A stretch of 64,000 nucleotides of DNA from Phytohabitans suffuscus (GCF_011764565.1 NZ_AP022871.1:310001-374000), one strand, 5' to 3'. Counted from the first letter of the stretch, positions 25,782-35,723 are shown. Notes: generated by a model not told the origin, from the letters alone. Made by a program: numbers and translations.

Positions 25782-28631
25782 TCAGGTAGTGGCGCGGGTG
25801 ACGCGTAGACCTTCGGCCGGGTCGTAGTACAGGTCGAAGCCGGCCACCGTGGCCATGCCGCTCTCGTCGATGTCGAGCACGAGCTCGCCGGCCAACCACG
25901 GGCTCTGCTGCCAGGCGCTGACGTCGGTTCGCCGTTCCAGCTCGGCGATGACCTCGTCGATCACGTCGGTCGCGGTCATCGCACGCGGCAACGGCAGGGT
26001 GCAACGCGCGATCATCCGGGGCAGTGGCCACTGTGGAAGGCTGCCGACCGGGACCGGGACCGGGACCGCGCCGCCGTCGATCCACTGTGGAAGGACCAGG
26101 CCGGCTGAGGTCCGTACCAGCAGCAGGACCTCGAGGGACTCGGCGTCGGTGTCGCGGACGTGGCCCTGGGCCACGCGGTCGTCAGCGTTGCCGACGCCGC
26201 CGGAGAGCCAGCCGATCAGTGGTATCCCCGGCTCGCCGACGCCGGCCAGGCGGAAGCCGTCGGCCTTCAGCTCTTTCGCGGTGATCTCGTCTCGCTGCTT
26301 CGCCTCCGCCTCGACCATGCTGGCCTGCCAGGACGGCGGGCCGACGGCGCCGTCGCCGTAGGCGGTCTGGGTGATCGGCGCGATGCCGGACGGCAGTCGC
26401 AGGGGTGTGCCGTCCAGGTGCGGCAGCAGCACGGCGGCGCTGCGCAGCAGCGTGGCCAGCTGGTAGACGCGGCGCGAGCCGGTGACCGGTTGCGGCGGCT
26501 CGGTCGTCCAGTCTGCGCCGGTGATCCAGCACGTGGGCGTCGCGAGCCGGGCGGGGCGGTCGGCGCGCGGATGGCGGTGGAGCCGGCCGATGCGTTGCAG
26601 CACCAGGTCGACCGGGGCCAGGTCGGTGACGAGCAGGTCGAAGTCGATGTCCAGGGACTGCTCGGCGACCTGACTGGCCACGACCACGTGCCGGTGGGGG
26701 CGGTTGCCGGTGCCGGGCGGCCCGAACGTGTCGCGCAGCCAGCGGTCCTTGGCGGCGCGGTCGATGGCCATGAACCGGGAGTGCGCCACCGACACGGGGG
26801 TGTCCGGCCCGAGCATCGCGCGCAGCGCGGCGGCCGTCTCCTGGACCCGGGTCACGGTGTTGCGGACCACGAGCGCGCAGCCTCCGCCGGCCAGCCGCTC
26901 GCGCAGCAGTTCGGCCAGCGCCGGCAGGTCGTCGGCCAGGCGGCGCAGCGTCACCTCGATACCCCGTCCCGAGTCGGCGCAGCTGGTGGCGGTGGCGCCG
27001 CGGTCGGCGGCGGAGACCGTGACGAGCGGGTACCGCAGATCGGTGCGCAGCGCGGCGTACGGGTCGGTCCGTGGCTTGCCGCGGTCGCGCCAGGTGGGTG
27101 GGGGCAGCGGTCCGAGCCGGCCATCGTCGTACGCCTTCATCAGCTCGGCCCGCCGGTGTGCCGGCAGTGTCGCGGAGAGCACGATCACCGGTACGCCGTA
27201 GGCGCCGAGCCACTCCAGCGCCCGGTCGAGGAACCGTCCCATGTAGACGTCGTAGGCGTGTGCCTCGTCGATGACGACGACCTTGCCGGCGAGGCCGAGG
27301 TGGCGCAGCACCAGGTGCTTGCTGCGCAGCGCCGCGAACAGCAGCTGGTCGATGGTGCCCACGACGAAGCTCGACAGGAGTGTGCGTTTGGGTCCGGCAA
27401 GCCATTTGTGTACGCCGATGTCGGTGCCGCCGGCGTCCTCGGCGATACCGCTGGGCAGTGATGCCGTTCGCAGCCGGTCGTAGTCGGGGTTGAGCGCGGC
27501 CTTGCCGTGGGCCAGCCGCACGTCCCGGGCGCCTCGGCCGGCGTCCAGGTCGGGCAGGCGGCTCAGCCAGGAAAGCATGCGGCCGAACATGGCGTCGCTG
27601 GTGGCGCGGGTCGGCAGTGCCAGGTAGCAGCCGGATGCCCCGGTGCGGCGGGCCACGATCTCCACCGCCGCCAGGGCCGCTTCGGTCTTGCCCTCCCCCA
27701 TGGCCGCTTCGACGATCGTCATGCCGGGCACGGGCATGGTCGCGGCCAGGTCGGCGACCGTGCGCTGTACGGGGCGGGGTGCGGCGCCGGTGGGCAACGC
27801 GAACCGGGTCCCGAACAGGTCGTCCACACTCACCGGTGGCGTGGCGGGCTGCCATGGCACGGGCAGGTCCAGCTCGTCCCAGCCGGCGCGCAGCCGGTCT
27901 TCGTCCGTGCCGTCCAGCACGTACGGGAAGTAGTCCTCGTTGCTGGCTATCCAGTCGGCGACGATGACGAACCCGGTGAGGATGGCCTGTACGGGCTGCG
28001 AGAGCGGCACACCGCTCCACCCGGTCAGCCGCTCCCCCGCACCTGACCGCTCGGTCATCCAGGTCAGCAGCTCCTGTCGCGCCCGCTGCCAGGCCGGGCC
28101 GCCGAGCAGATGCGGGCGCACCCGGACGTCGCGAAGTCCCTCGTCGGTGGGCGGGACACCGTGGTGGCCGCCGACGACGATGGCGAACGGGTGCGCGTCG
28201 CTCCAGCCCTGCTGGTGCAACCAGTCCGCCAGCACGACGTGTCCGGCGGTGGCGTGCGGGGCGTACTTGCGGTCCGCGCGGATCAGGTCCCGCTGGTATC
28301 CGAGCCCGTGGTCGCGCATCCGCTCCGCCAGGTCGTACGCCTGGTGGGCGAAGGCGGGTGTGGCCTTGCCGATGTCGTGCACCCCGGCGATCCAGACGGC
28401 CAGGGTACGGGCGTCGGCCTCACCACCGGGCAGTTCGTCGGCGACGCGGTGACGCACTGCCTGACCGAGCCAGTGATCCCACATCTGTCCGGCCACACCG
28501 GCGGTGTCGGCCAGGTGCCGCCACAGCGGCAGCCAGCCGACCGGCGAGGTACCCCTGCGGTCGGTCTTGCCCCAGACCGAGCGCGCCGCCTCACCGAGGG
28601 TGGGACCGCCGGCGACGGTGCGGGCGCTCAT
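25782..28631 (-). CDS. cas3: Cas3 helicase-nuclease (type I-E)
   Basis: This 949-residue protein has an N-terminal HD nuclease (WIAGVHDIGKATPAFAH, H85-D86; VVGGHHG near 153-159; VIVADWIASNED near 222). The SF2 helicase has Walker A MGEGKTEAAL at 311-320, DEAH at 455-458, SATLP at 486-490 and motif VI QRIGRLHRH. Cas3 is recruited by target-bound Cascade and degrades DNA. The ATG overlaps the stop of the helicase gene upstream (ATGA, 28628-28631). All key residues are present, so interference should be functional if the cas5e/cas7e breaks are artefacts. Confidence 0.96.
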   Translation of the reverse strand: MSARTVAGGPTLGEAARSVWGKTDRRGTSPVGWLPLWRHLADTAGVAGQMWDHWLGQAVRHRVADELPGGEADARTLAVWIAGVHDIGKATPAFAHQAYDLAERMRDHGLGYQRDLIRADRKYAPHATAGHVVLADWLHQQGWSDAHPFAIVVGGHHGVPPTDEGLRDVRVRPHLLGGPAWQRARQELLTWMTERSGAGERLTGWSGVPLSQPVQAILTGFVIVADWIASNEDYFPYVLDGTDEDRLRAGWDELDLPVPWQPATPPVSVDDLFGTRFALPTGAAPRPVQRTVADLAATMPVPGMTIVEAAMGEGKTEAALAAVEIVARRTGASGCYLALPTRATSDAMFGRMLSWLSRLPDLDAGRGARDVRLAHGKAALNPDYDRLRTASLPSGIAEDAGGTDIGVHKWLAGPKRTLLSSFVVGTIDQLLFAALRSKHLVLRHLGLAGKVVVIDEAHAYDVYMGRFLDRALEWLGAYGVPVIVLSATLPAHRRAELMKAYDDGRLGPLPPPTWRDRGKPRTDPYAALRTDLRYPLVTVSAADRGATATSCADSGRGIEVTLRRLADDLPALAELLRERLAGGGCALVVRNTVTRVQETAAALRAMLGPDTPVSVAHSRFMAIDRAAKDRWLRDTFGPPGTGNRPHRHVVVASQVAEQSLDIDFDLLVTDLAPVDLVLQRIGRLHRHPRADRPARLATPTCWITGADWTTEPPQPVTGSRRVYQLATLLRSAAVLLPHLDGTPLRLPSGIAPITQTAYGDGAVGPPSWQASMVEAEAKQRDEITAKELKADGFRLAGVGEPGIPLIGWLSGGVGNADDRVAQGHVRDTDAESLEVLLLVRTSAGLVLPQWIDGGAVPVPVPVGSLPQWPLPRMIARCTLPLPRAMTATDVIDEVIAELERRTDVSAWQQSPWLAGELVLDIDESGMATVAGFDLYYDPAEGLRVTRATT

Positions 28632-30730
28632 CGGCTCACCGGCAGCAGCGGGCTGGGCATGCCGCTGTGCGACAGGTAGAGCACGTCACGGGCGCGGGTC
28701 AGGGCGACGAACAGCAGGCAGCGCTCGCGTTGCAGGTCCTGCCGGTGGGCGTGCGGGTCCTCCGTCGCCGAGGTGAGCGCGTGTGGTGCCGGCAGCACTC
28801 CCGCCTCCAGCCCGACGACCGCGAGGCATTGGAACTCCAGCCCTTTCATGCGGTGCATGGTGGCCACCCGTACGCCGTCGGTGCCCCGCTTGTCGTCGGC
28901 GACGGGAATATGGGCCTCGCCCAGGATCCTGCTGACGGTCTTGACGAGCTGGCCGGTGCGCGCGGCGACGCCGACGGCGTGCGGCTCCACGCCCTGCTCC
29001 AGCCAGGTCCCCACCCGCTCGATCAGCGCTTCGCACTCACCGTCACGGCTGCCGTGGGCGGCGAGTTCGGGTACGCCGCCACGGGTGATCGAGCGGTATC
29101 CCCGCAACGTGTCGTCCCGCCCGTCCAGGCCGATCGCCGGGTCACCGTCGAGGACCCTGACCGACAGGTCCAGGATCTCGTGGGTGGTCCGGTAGTTGAC
29201 GGTGAGCCTGCGGGTCCGGCCGCGAACCTCGATGCCGAGCTGGGCCAGGGACACGTGGCTGTCGTAGATGCGCTGGTACGGATCGGCGAGCAGGAACATG
29301 TCGTTGGGCCCGGGTGCGACGAGCGCCCGCAGCAGCCGCCACTGCGCCGGGTGCAGATCCTGCCCCTCGTCAACGACGAGGTGCTGGTACGGGGCGGTGC
29401 CGCGGCCCAGGATCGCGGCGGCCTCGTCGGCGAGCTGGGTGTGGGTGCGCAGGCGCCGCCTGGCCAGCTCCCGCACCACCGCGTCGATCGCGGTCCACAC
29501 CTGCTCGCGCTGTGCGGCCCGCAGGCCGGCGCCGCGGCCTCGCCGTGGGGCGTCACGGTACGCCTCGATGGTGCTCAGCCGCTGGGCGAGCACCACCTGC
29601 TCCCACTCGTGCCGCAGGAAGGCCGCGCTGAACGTGGTGACCTGGCCGGCGCGGTTGAGGTATGTCGGCCCGGTCTTCGCGGCGGCTTCCCACAGCTGGT
29701 CGACGACCTCGCTGTCGGCGACCGCGAGTCTTCTGTTGTCCCGCGCGACGATCTCGTACGCCAGCTTGTCGACGCTGATCACGTCGATGCGTGCCCGCAC
29801 GGCCGGGTCGGTGGTGAGCCGGTACAGCTGTCTGGTGAGGGCGTCGGCGAGCGCGCGGGTGAACGTGGTCAGCAGAACCTTCTGCCCGTCCGGCAGCCGC
29901 TCGGCCAGAAACACCGCCCGGTGCAGGCCGGTCACGGTCTTGCCGGTGCCGGCGCTGCCGGTGACCAGCACGGGACCGCTGTAGGTCGCGCGGTAGGCCA
30001 CGTCGCGTTGGGTCGGGTGCAGGAAGACGCGCCACACGTCGAACGGGTGGGCGAGGATGGCCGCCAGCTCCATCGGGCCGGAGACGAACCTGATCCGCTC
30101 TGGGGTGCGGTGGGCGGCGGTCAGCAGGTCGTCGGTGTCCACACCGGACACGATCCGGTCGGCCAGCTCGGCCCAGACCTCCGCCACGGGCAACCCGCTC
30201 GCCAGTCCTTTCAGGACGTCGAGCTGCGCCTCCGGCAGGCGCCCGGCCAGGCTCTCCAGCTGCTGGTCGGTCGCGATGACGCGCAGCAGGGGCACCAGGT
30301 CCTCGTCCACACCGAGCCGCGCGAAGTCGGCGACCGAGACGTGATCGAACAACGCGGCACTCGGCCGCTGCGGCAGTTCGTTACCGGCGAACTCCTCGAT
30401 GCCGGCCTGGTCGCGCATCTCCAGCACGCCGAGCACCTGGTTGACGGTGAAGCGGCGGCTCACCGCGAAGGCGATGGCGTCCTCGTGCGGCAGGACGTCG
30501 AGCAGTGCGTACCTGTCCCCTCCGAGGCAGAGCACCACGCCGCGATAGAACTGGTCGACGCGGATCGTGCGGATGTGGGGATCCCGCGCGCCGGCCAGCC
30601 TCTCCAGGTGCAGCCCCGCGTGGGTGTGCTCGGCGAACTTGCCGATGGCGGCGTCGACCGCGCGCTGAACCCGGCGTTGCAGCCGGGCATATGCGGGCAG
30701 GAAGCCCAGGCCGATCGCCAACTCAGCCAT
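28628..30730 (-). CDS. UvrD/Rep-family helicase with RelE-like N-terminal domain, coupled to cas3
   Basis: From ATG at 30730 (after GGGGGATGGT) the product is 700 residues. Residues 1-100 resemble a RelE/ParE-type toxin fold: GLHLERLAGARDPHIRTIRV then YRGVVLCLGGDRYALLDVLP and H-E-D-A-x-A-F-A. The rest is a superfamily 1 helicase: motif I GSAGTGKT (258-265), DEGQD (454-458), LADPYQRIYD (481-490), VNYRTTHEIL (511-520), TMHRMKGLEFQ (624-634) and LFVALTRARD (673-682). The stop overlaps the cas3 start, so it probably heads the I-E operon. This is not a standard cas gene; a DNA-processing, repair or auxiliary defence role is inference. Confidence 0.88.
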   Translation of the reverse strand: MAELAIGLGFLPAYARLQRRVQRAVDAAIGKFAEHTHAGLHLERLAGARDPHIRTIRVDQFYRGVVLCLGGDRYALLDVLPHEDAIAFAVSRRFTVNQVLGVLEMRDQAGIEEFAGNELPQRPSAALFDHVSVADFARLGVDEDLVPLLRVIATDQQLESLAGRLPEAQLDVLKGLASGLPVAEVWAELADRIVSGVDTDDLLTAAHRTPERIRFVSGPMELAAILAHPFDVWRVFLHPTQRDVAYRATYSGPVLVTGSAGTGKTVTGLHRAVFLAERLPDGQKVLLTTFTRALADALTRQLYRLTTDPAVRARIDVISVDKLAYEIVARDNRRLAVADSEVVDQLWEAAAKTGPTYLNRAGQVTTFSAAFLRHEWEQVVLAQRLSTIEAYRDAPRRGRGAGLRAAQREQVWTAIDAVVRELARRRLRTHTQLADEAAAILGRGTAPYQHLVVDEGQDLHPAQWRLLRALVAPGPNDMFLLADPYQRIYDSHVSLAQLGIEVRGRTRRLTVNYRTTHEILDLSVRVLDGDPAIGLDGRDDTLRGYRSITRGGVPELAAHGSRDGECEALIERVGTWLEQGVEPHAVGVAARTGQLVKTVSRILGEAHIPVADDKRGTDGVRVATMHRMKGLEFQCLAVVGLEAGVLPAPHALTSATEDPHAHRQDLQRERCLLFVALTRARDVLYLSHSGMPSPLLPVSR

Positions 30731-30944
30731 ACCATCCCCCGTTCGACGGACACCTGGGCGCGGCCAGGCACCGGGTACCGGAACTGTCGTGCGCCGGACA
30801 CGGTCAGCCGGCTCGATCGCGCAGCATGGACCACGGCACAGCCGGTACCGGCCGGTCGGCGGATATCCTGGCACGTTGTGAACCCGGTTTGCAAGCGACT
30901 ATCCGTGATCCACGTTCACCGATCATCCACAACCGGACGGACGG

Positions 30945-32261
30945 ATGGGCACTATGCTGAGGGCCGTGGCGCCAGGCGCGAGCATCGACGGCCGGTACTC
31001 CCTGGGCCGCTTCCCCTTGGCCCACAAGGGAATGGGTGAGGTCTGGCCCGCACAGGACACCCTGCTCAAGCGACCCGTCATCGTGAAGTTCCTCGACGCG
31101 GCCATGATGGACGCCGACCTGCTGCGCCGGTTTCGCCGCGAGGCGCTGCTCACCGCGAGCCTGGTGCACCCTGGCGTACCCATCATCCACGACCTCGGCG
31201 AGCACGCCGGCCGACCGTACGTCGTCATCGAGAAGATCAACGGGATCGCCCTCTCCGACCTGGTCGCGGAGCAGGGTCCACTCCCGATCGGATGGGTGGC
31301 CGCCATCGGGGCGCAGATCAGCAGCGTCCTGCTCGCCGCGAGGCGGCTCGGCCTGGTGCACCGGGACATCAAGCCGAGCAACGTCATGCTGGAGACCAGC
31401 GGCGCGGTGAAGGTGCTCGACTTCGGGCTGGCCGTCGCGCTCGACGACGAGCGTTTCTCGCGGATCACCGAGACCGGGCAGAGCCTGGGCACGGTGGGCT
31501 ACATGGCGCCGGAGCAGATCCTCGGCGAGCGCCCCGACCACCGCACCGACTTGTACGGGCTGGGGGCCACCCTCTTCGACCTGCTCACCGGCCGCGCGCC
31601 TTTCGACGGCGTGACCACCGCGACGACGGTGCGGCACCAGCTGGACACTGCCCCGCCACGCCCGTCCGAGCTGCGGCCGGAGGTACCAGCGGCGCTCGAC
31701 GACCTGGTCCACGCGCTGCTGGCGCGGCACCGCGAGGATCGGCCCGCCACCGCCGCCGACGTCTACGCCGTGCTGGCCCCGCTCTGCGAGGACCTGCCGG
31801 CGATTCCCGGCGTACTCGACGAGACCGCCGAAGAGGTGCGGGGGTACTGCGCGATCGTCGGGCGGGTGCCGCGGCCGGCTCGCTCCGAGCCCTCCGCCGG
31901 TGAGCAGACCGACCTCGACCCGGAGCGGGACCTGCGGCACGCGGAGCAGCTGCACGCCGCAGGGCAGTTCCGCGCCGCCGCCCGCCACCTGCGGCGGCTC
32001 GCCGAGGACCGCGCCCGGCAGCACGGCGACGACGATCCCCTGGTCTTCGACCTGCTGCGGCGCGCCGCGCTCGCCCATGTGGCGCTCGGCGAGCACGACC
32101 GGGCACTGCGGCAGCTCAACCAGCTGCTGCGGAGCCGGATACAGGCGGACGGGCCGGAGCACCCGGCCGTGCTCGACCTGCGCCAGGAGATCGCCCGGCT
32201 CAGCCAGGAGCGGACGGCCTCACCTCCGTCGCCGCGGCAGCCACCAGGCGCGGATCGCTGA
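30945..32261 (+). CDS. Serine/threonine protein kinase with helical TPR-like C-terminus
   Basis: This 438-residue protein has a complete Hanks-type kinase domain: glycine loop LAHKGMGEVWPAQD, catalytic lysine in VIVKFLD, HRDIKPSN catalytic loop, DFGLA and a GYMAPEQ activation segment. Residues from about 320 (LRHAEQLHAAGQFRAAARHL onward to LRQLNQLLRSRIQADG) look like TPR helices. No transmembrane helix or PASTA domain is present, so it is cytosolic. It diverges from the UvrD-like gene and overlaps the converging gene at its 3' end by about 60 bp. Start is uncertain: ATG at 30945 is used, ATG 30954 and GTG 30966 are alternatives. Context suggests a defence or stress-signalling role. Confidence 0.85.
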   Translation: MGTMLRAVAPGASIDGRYSLGRFPLAHKGMGEVWPAQDTLLKRPVIVKFLDAAMMDADLLRRFRREALLTASLVHPGVPIIHDLGEHAGRPYVVIEKINGIALSDLVAEQGPLPIGWVAAIGAQISSVLLAARRLGLVHRDIKPSNVMLETSGAVKVLDFGLAVALDDERFSRITETGQSLGTVGYMAPEQILGERPDHRTDLYGLGATLFDLLTGRAPFDGVTTATTVRHQLDTAPPRPSELRPEVPAALDDLVHALLARHREDRPATAADVYAVLAPLCEDLPAIPGVLDETAEEVRGYCAIVGRVPRPARSEPSAGEQTDLDPERDLRHAEQLHAAGQFRAAARHLRRLAEDRARQHGDDDPLVFDLLRRAALAHVALGEHDRALRQLNQLLRSRIQADGPEHPAVLDLRQEIARLSQERTASPPSPRQPPGADR

Positions 32262-32904
32262 ACCGCCGAGGCAGCAACGCGGCCTTCTGCTCGGCGAAGC
32301 GGTCACCTCCGTAGCGGAAGATCTGCGCGCAGTTCTGCCCGCGCGTCTCGGTCGTCAGGGCCCGCACCGCCAGCGGCGAATACATGGTGCTGTGCTTCAG
32401 CCAGGCCGCCTCCTCGCCATGCCGGTCGAAGCCACGGCCGCTGGCCGCGTGCCCGAACACGTCGTGGACCGCCCGGAACATGTCGTTCTCGCCGTCGCTG
32501 AGGTACGGATGCGGGTTGCCGCTGGCCGCGCTGGCCCAGACCTTCAGGCGGCGCCGCCGCACGTCGTGGACCATCGACTCGACATCCGCGTACGGATCCT
32601 CGTCGACGATCCGCACCGCGACGCCCAGGCCACCGAACTCCGGCCGACCCACCAGCAGGTGGTACTGCCGCAGGGTCTGCCGGCAGAACGCGGCGTACGC
32701 GGAGTAGGCCCGCTCGTCCCGGACCGGCGCCGCCACGTACGCGTCCGCGATGGCCGCACCGACCACGGGGTCAAGGCGCACTCGCGCGTACACCTGGGAT
32801 GCGATGCCGGTGGGGCCCGGACGGTGCCGCCGCGCACCACCGCACACGTACGCGACCGGCGCGAAGCACGGGGACGGATCGGCGGACGGAGCTGGTACGC
32901 GCAA
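32200..32904 (-). CDS. Conserved protein with HDVFGHA...GEExAW motif, phage-like family
   Basis: This protein of up to 234 residues has a strongly patterned core: YSAYAAFCRQTLRQYHLLVG, VRIVDEDPYADVESMVHDVR, then NDMFRAVHDVFGHAASGRGF, DRHGEEAAWLKHSTMYSPLA and LTTETRGQNCAQIFRYGG. The H-D-x-F-G-H and H-G-E-E residues look like a metal or catalytic site. I have seen this architecture in phage and actinobacterial hypothetical proteins but cannot assign an activity. In-frame TTG at 32904 is used. A much better start signal, AAGGAGG before ATG at 32914, lies in another frame, so the true N-terminus may be hidden by indels. Confidence 0.6.
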   Translation of the reverse strand: MRVPAPSADPSPCFAPVAYVCGGARRHRPGPTGIASQVYARVRLDPVVGAAIADAYVAAPVRDERAYSAYAAFCRQTLRQYHLLVGRPEFGGLGVAVRIVDEDPYADVESMVHDVRRRRLKVWASAASGNPHPYLSDGENDMFRAVHDVFGHAASGRGFDRHGEEAAWLKHSTMYSPLAVRALTTETRGQNCAQIFRYGGDRFAEQKAALLPRRFSDPRLVAAAATEVRPSAPG

Positions 32905-32964
32905 GGGTGTTCATGGTCCTCCTTCGGTCGTCGGGCTGAACGTCGTCGGGCTCGAGCAGGTCGG

Positions 32965-33123
32965 TCAGCGGGGTGCCGGACTCTCCCGGCCACCCTGCGG
33001 CTGCGCCGCCTCGTGCTGCTCGCGACGCAACAACTCGCCGAGCACGCGGATCTCCGAAGCCCGGCGGTCCTGACAGAGCTTTGCGATCTTTCCAACGGTG
33101 GTGCTGCGCCCACGACGCGGCAT
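32965..33123 (-). CDS. Small basic ORF upstream of the conserved protein
   Basis: A 52-codon ORF begins MPRRGRSTTVGKIAKLCQDR and continues RASEIRVLGELLRREQHEA. It is basic and helical and could be a small DNA- or RNA-binding peptide. The reading frame stops 50 bp before the AAGGAGG-ATG at 32914, so it may be the first gene of that transcript. It was found by reading, lacks a clear ribosome-binding site, and no family is recognised. Confidence 0.35.
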   Translation of the reverse strand: MPRRGRSTTVGKIAKLCQDRRASEIRVLGELLRREQHEAAQPQGGRESPAPR

Positions 33124-33217
33124 GGCGACCTCCAACAGACCGGTGAATCGGAACGAGAGCCACAGTATCGTCTGTGAATCGTGTATACAAGCAAGAGTTG
33201 TGTGCTACTGTTCACGC

Positions 33218-35310
33218 GTGACGAGAGAGCCGGGCGTCGCCCCGGGCGAAACCACCTTGACCGCCAGCGGCATCGCACGCCTGGCCAACGTCGGCCGGGC
33301 GGCGGTGAGCAACTGGCGACGCCGGTACGCCGACTTCCCCACCCCCGTCGGGGGCACCCCGACGAGTCCGTCGTTCGACGCGCGGGAGGTGGAGCGCTGG
33401 CTTCGCCACCACGGCCGGCTACACCGGGCCGGCACCGAGCAATGGGCGTGGCGACACATCGAGAGCTACCAGCCGGCGGCCCAGATCAGCGACGTGCTCG
33501 CGATCGCGGGCGCGTTCCTGCTCGTCCGCGCCGACCAGACCGCGCCCGCCAGCGCGGGCCTACCGACGCCGAGGCAGCTCACCACCCGGCTGCGCGCACT
33601 CGACCCGGGCCTGGCCGCGACCGTCGCGGCCCTGCTGCCCAAGCAGTGGACATCGCAGCTCGCCACCCTGCTGCACACACTCGACCAGCTCCGGGCCGAG
33701 CAGGGCGCGGAGCCCGCGTTCGAATACCTGCACGGCCGGTATGTCACCTCGGCCCAGTCACTGTCCGGCCTCGCCGGCACCCCGGACACCGTCGCCGAGG
33801 TGATGCTCGCCCTCGCCGGCTCCGGAGCCCGCACCTTCGACTTCACCAGCGGCACCGGATCGATCCTGCGCATGGCCGCCGACCAGGCCCTGCGCAGCGG
33901 CACCGCCACCCGCTGCTACGCGCAGGAGATCAACCCGCAGTACGCACTGATCACCTTGCTGCGGCTGTGGTTCGTGCACCTGCGCGCCCGAGGCACCGCC
34001 CCCGCCGCCGAGCCACCCGTCGTACACGTCGGCGACAGCCTCCTCGCCGACGCCCTGCCCGACCTGCGCGCCGACGTCGTCGTGGCCAACTTCCCCTTCG
34101 CCGTGCACGACTGGGGACACGACCGCCTCGCCTACGATCCCCGCTGGACCTACGGCCTGCCCCCGCGCACCGAGCCCGAACTCGCATGGGTGCAACACGC
34201 GCTGGCCCACCTGTCCCCCGGCGGCACCGCCGTGGTACTCATGCCGCCAGCCGCCGCGTCCCGCCCAGCCGGCCGCCGCGTCCGCGCGGAGCTGATCCGC
34301 CGCGGCGCCCTACGCGCGGTCATCGCCCTCCCGGCCGGCCTGATGCCACCGACCGGCATCGGACTGCACGTCTGGGTGCTCACCCAGCCCGACCCCCAGC
34401 AGCCACGAGCCGGAGACCTGCTCGTGGTCGACGCCGCGGCCCCGCCGCCGGCCGGCCCCTCGCCGAGATCGTCGGCACCGCGTGGAGCGCCTACCTGTCA
34501 GACCGGTACACGGAACTGCCCGGGATCCACCGCGCCGTGCCCGCCATCGACGTGCTCGACGACCAGGTCGACCTGACACCGCAACGCCACCTGCCACAGA
34601 CCGGCGAACCCGCCGCCGACCCGGCCGAGGTCATCGCCAGAATGAACGAGTTCGACCGGCTCCTCGACCACCTGCGACGCCTCCTGCCCGCGGTGCGAAA
34701 CGCCCAGGAAGCACCACTGCGCGAAGCCCCACAAGCCGACGTCGCCGACCTCGTCCGCTCCGGCAGCATCTCCGTGCAACGCGCGCTCTCACGCAGCCGA
34801 TCCACCAGCGCCACCGTTGACGCCGCCGTACTAACCGCCGCCGACATCCTGTCCGGCGGGCCTGCCACCGGCGCGGCGACCCGCGCCGACGACGAGCCAG
34901 GCCCGCGGGTACAGCCCGGCGACATCCTCGTACCCGCCATCGGCCGCAAAATCAGCGCTCGCGTGGCCACCCCGAACCAGGTCGGCGCCGAGCTGGGCCC
35001 CGGCGCTCAACTGATCCGCGTCGACACCACCCGCTTCGACCCGTGGTTCGTCGCCGGTGTCATCTCCCGCAGCGACAACGCGCGGATAGCCGGCCGCGCG
35101 TCGAGCACCGCCAACGGAGCCCTGCGCATCGACATCAGGCGGCTCACCATCCCCGTAGTGCCGTTGCGTCAGCAGCAGGCATACGGACAGGCGTTCCGCC
35201 AACTCGCCGAGTTTCGCGCCGCCCTCGACCAGGCGGCAGCCACCGGAGCCACACTGGCCCGCGACATCGGCGACGGCCTGACGGCAGGCGCGTTCGGCCT
35301 CCCGTCCTGA
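33218..35310 (+). CDS. N-6 DNA methylase with N-terminal HTH and HsdS-like C-terminus, apparent frameshift
   Basis: GTG at 33218 opens a frame with a helix-turn-helix (TASGIARLANVGRAAVSNWR, then AREVERWLRHHG). It then has an adenine-methylase core: SAM motif FDFTSGTGSILRMAADQAL, YAQEINPQYALITLLRLW, and catalytic VVVANFPFAVHDW, where the usual N-P-P-F reads N-F-P-F. Near 34456 CCCC should be CCCCC; with it the protein continues PLAEIVGTAWSAYLSDRYTE to a specificity-type tail (VQPGDILVPAIGRKISARVA, then RRLTIPVVPLRQQQAYGQAF), 697 residues in all. No restriction subunit is adjacent. It probably belongs to a defence cluster with the neighbouring kinase. Confidence 0.82.
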
Positions 35311-35380
35311 CCGGACGGTCCTGGCCGCACCCGGCTGAAGGTGGCGTGGGCTCACAGCGACGCCACGCCGTCACGGCCCG

Positions 35381-35629
35381 TCACTCCGCATCGCCACTGT
35401 CGCCACTCTCGCCGCGCACCCGGAAACGCCGCTCCTCCACCAGCAGCGGCCCGTACCGACGTTGGCCGGTCCCGCGCTGCAGCCTGGCAGCACGCTCGAC
35501 CTGCGCCCAGGTGGCCCGCATATTCAACGCATGAGCGACGGCGGCCGTGATCTCGGCCTCGATCTCCTCACGCTGCTGGGCGAGCATGGCAAGGCTGTCG
35601 AGCGCGGCCTGCCTGCGCTCGTCCGTCAC
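35381..35629 (-). CDS. Small protein with degenerate HTH, convergent to the methylase
   Basis: This 82-residue protein starts with GTG at 35629 (MTDERRQAALDSLAMLAQQR when initiated). A coiled helix REEIEAEITAAVAHAL is followed by MRATWAQVERAARLQRGTGQ and RRYG, the spacing of the small W-x-x-[VI]-x-x-A-x-x-x-x-x-x-x-Q-R-[YF]-G helix-turn-helix proteins of actinobacteria. It is probably a DNA-binding accessory or regulator. It has a weak ribosome-binding site, and its 3' end is 70 bp from the methylase stop. Confidence 0.6.
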   Translation of the reverse strand: MTDERRQAALDSLAMLAQQREEIEAEITAAVAHALNMRATWAQVERAARLQRGTGQRRYGPLLVEERRFRVRGESGDSGDAE

Positions 35630-35723
35630 CGTTTCAGCCTAGGTTTCTCCCCGATCGCCTGTGGCTCGAACCGCTCGCGGCCCGACTCGACGCCCTTGAC
35701 ACCTGGACGGCCGGCCACGCGAA

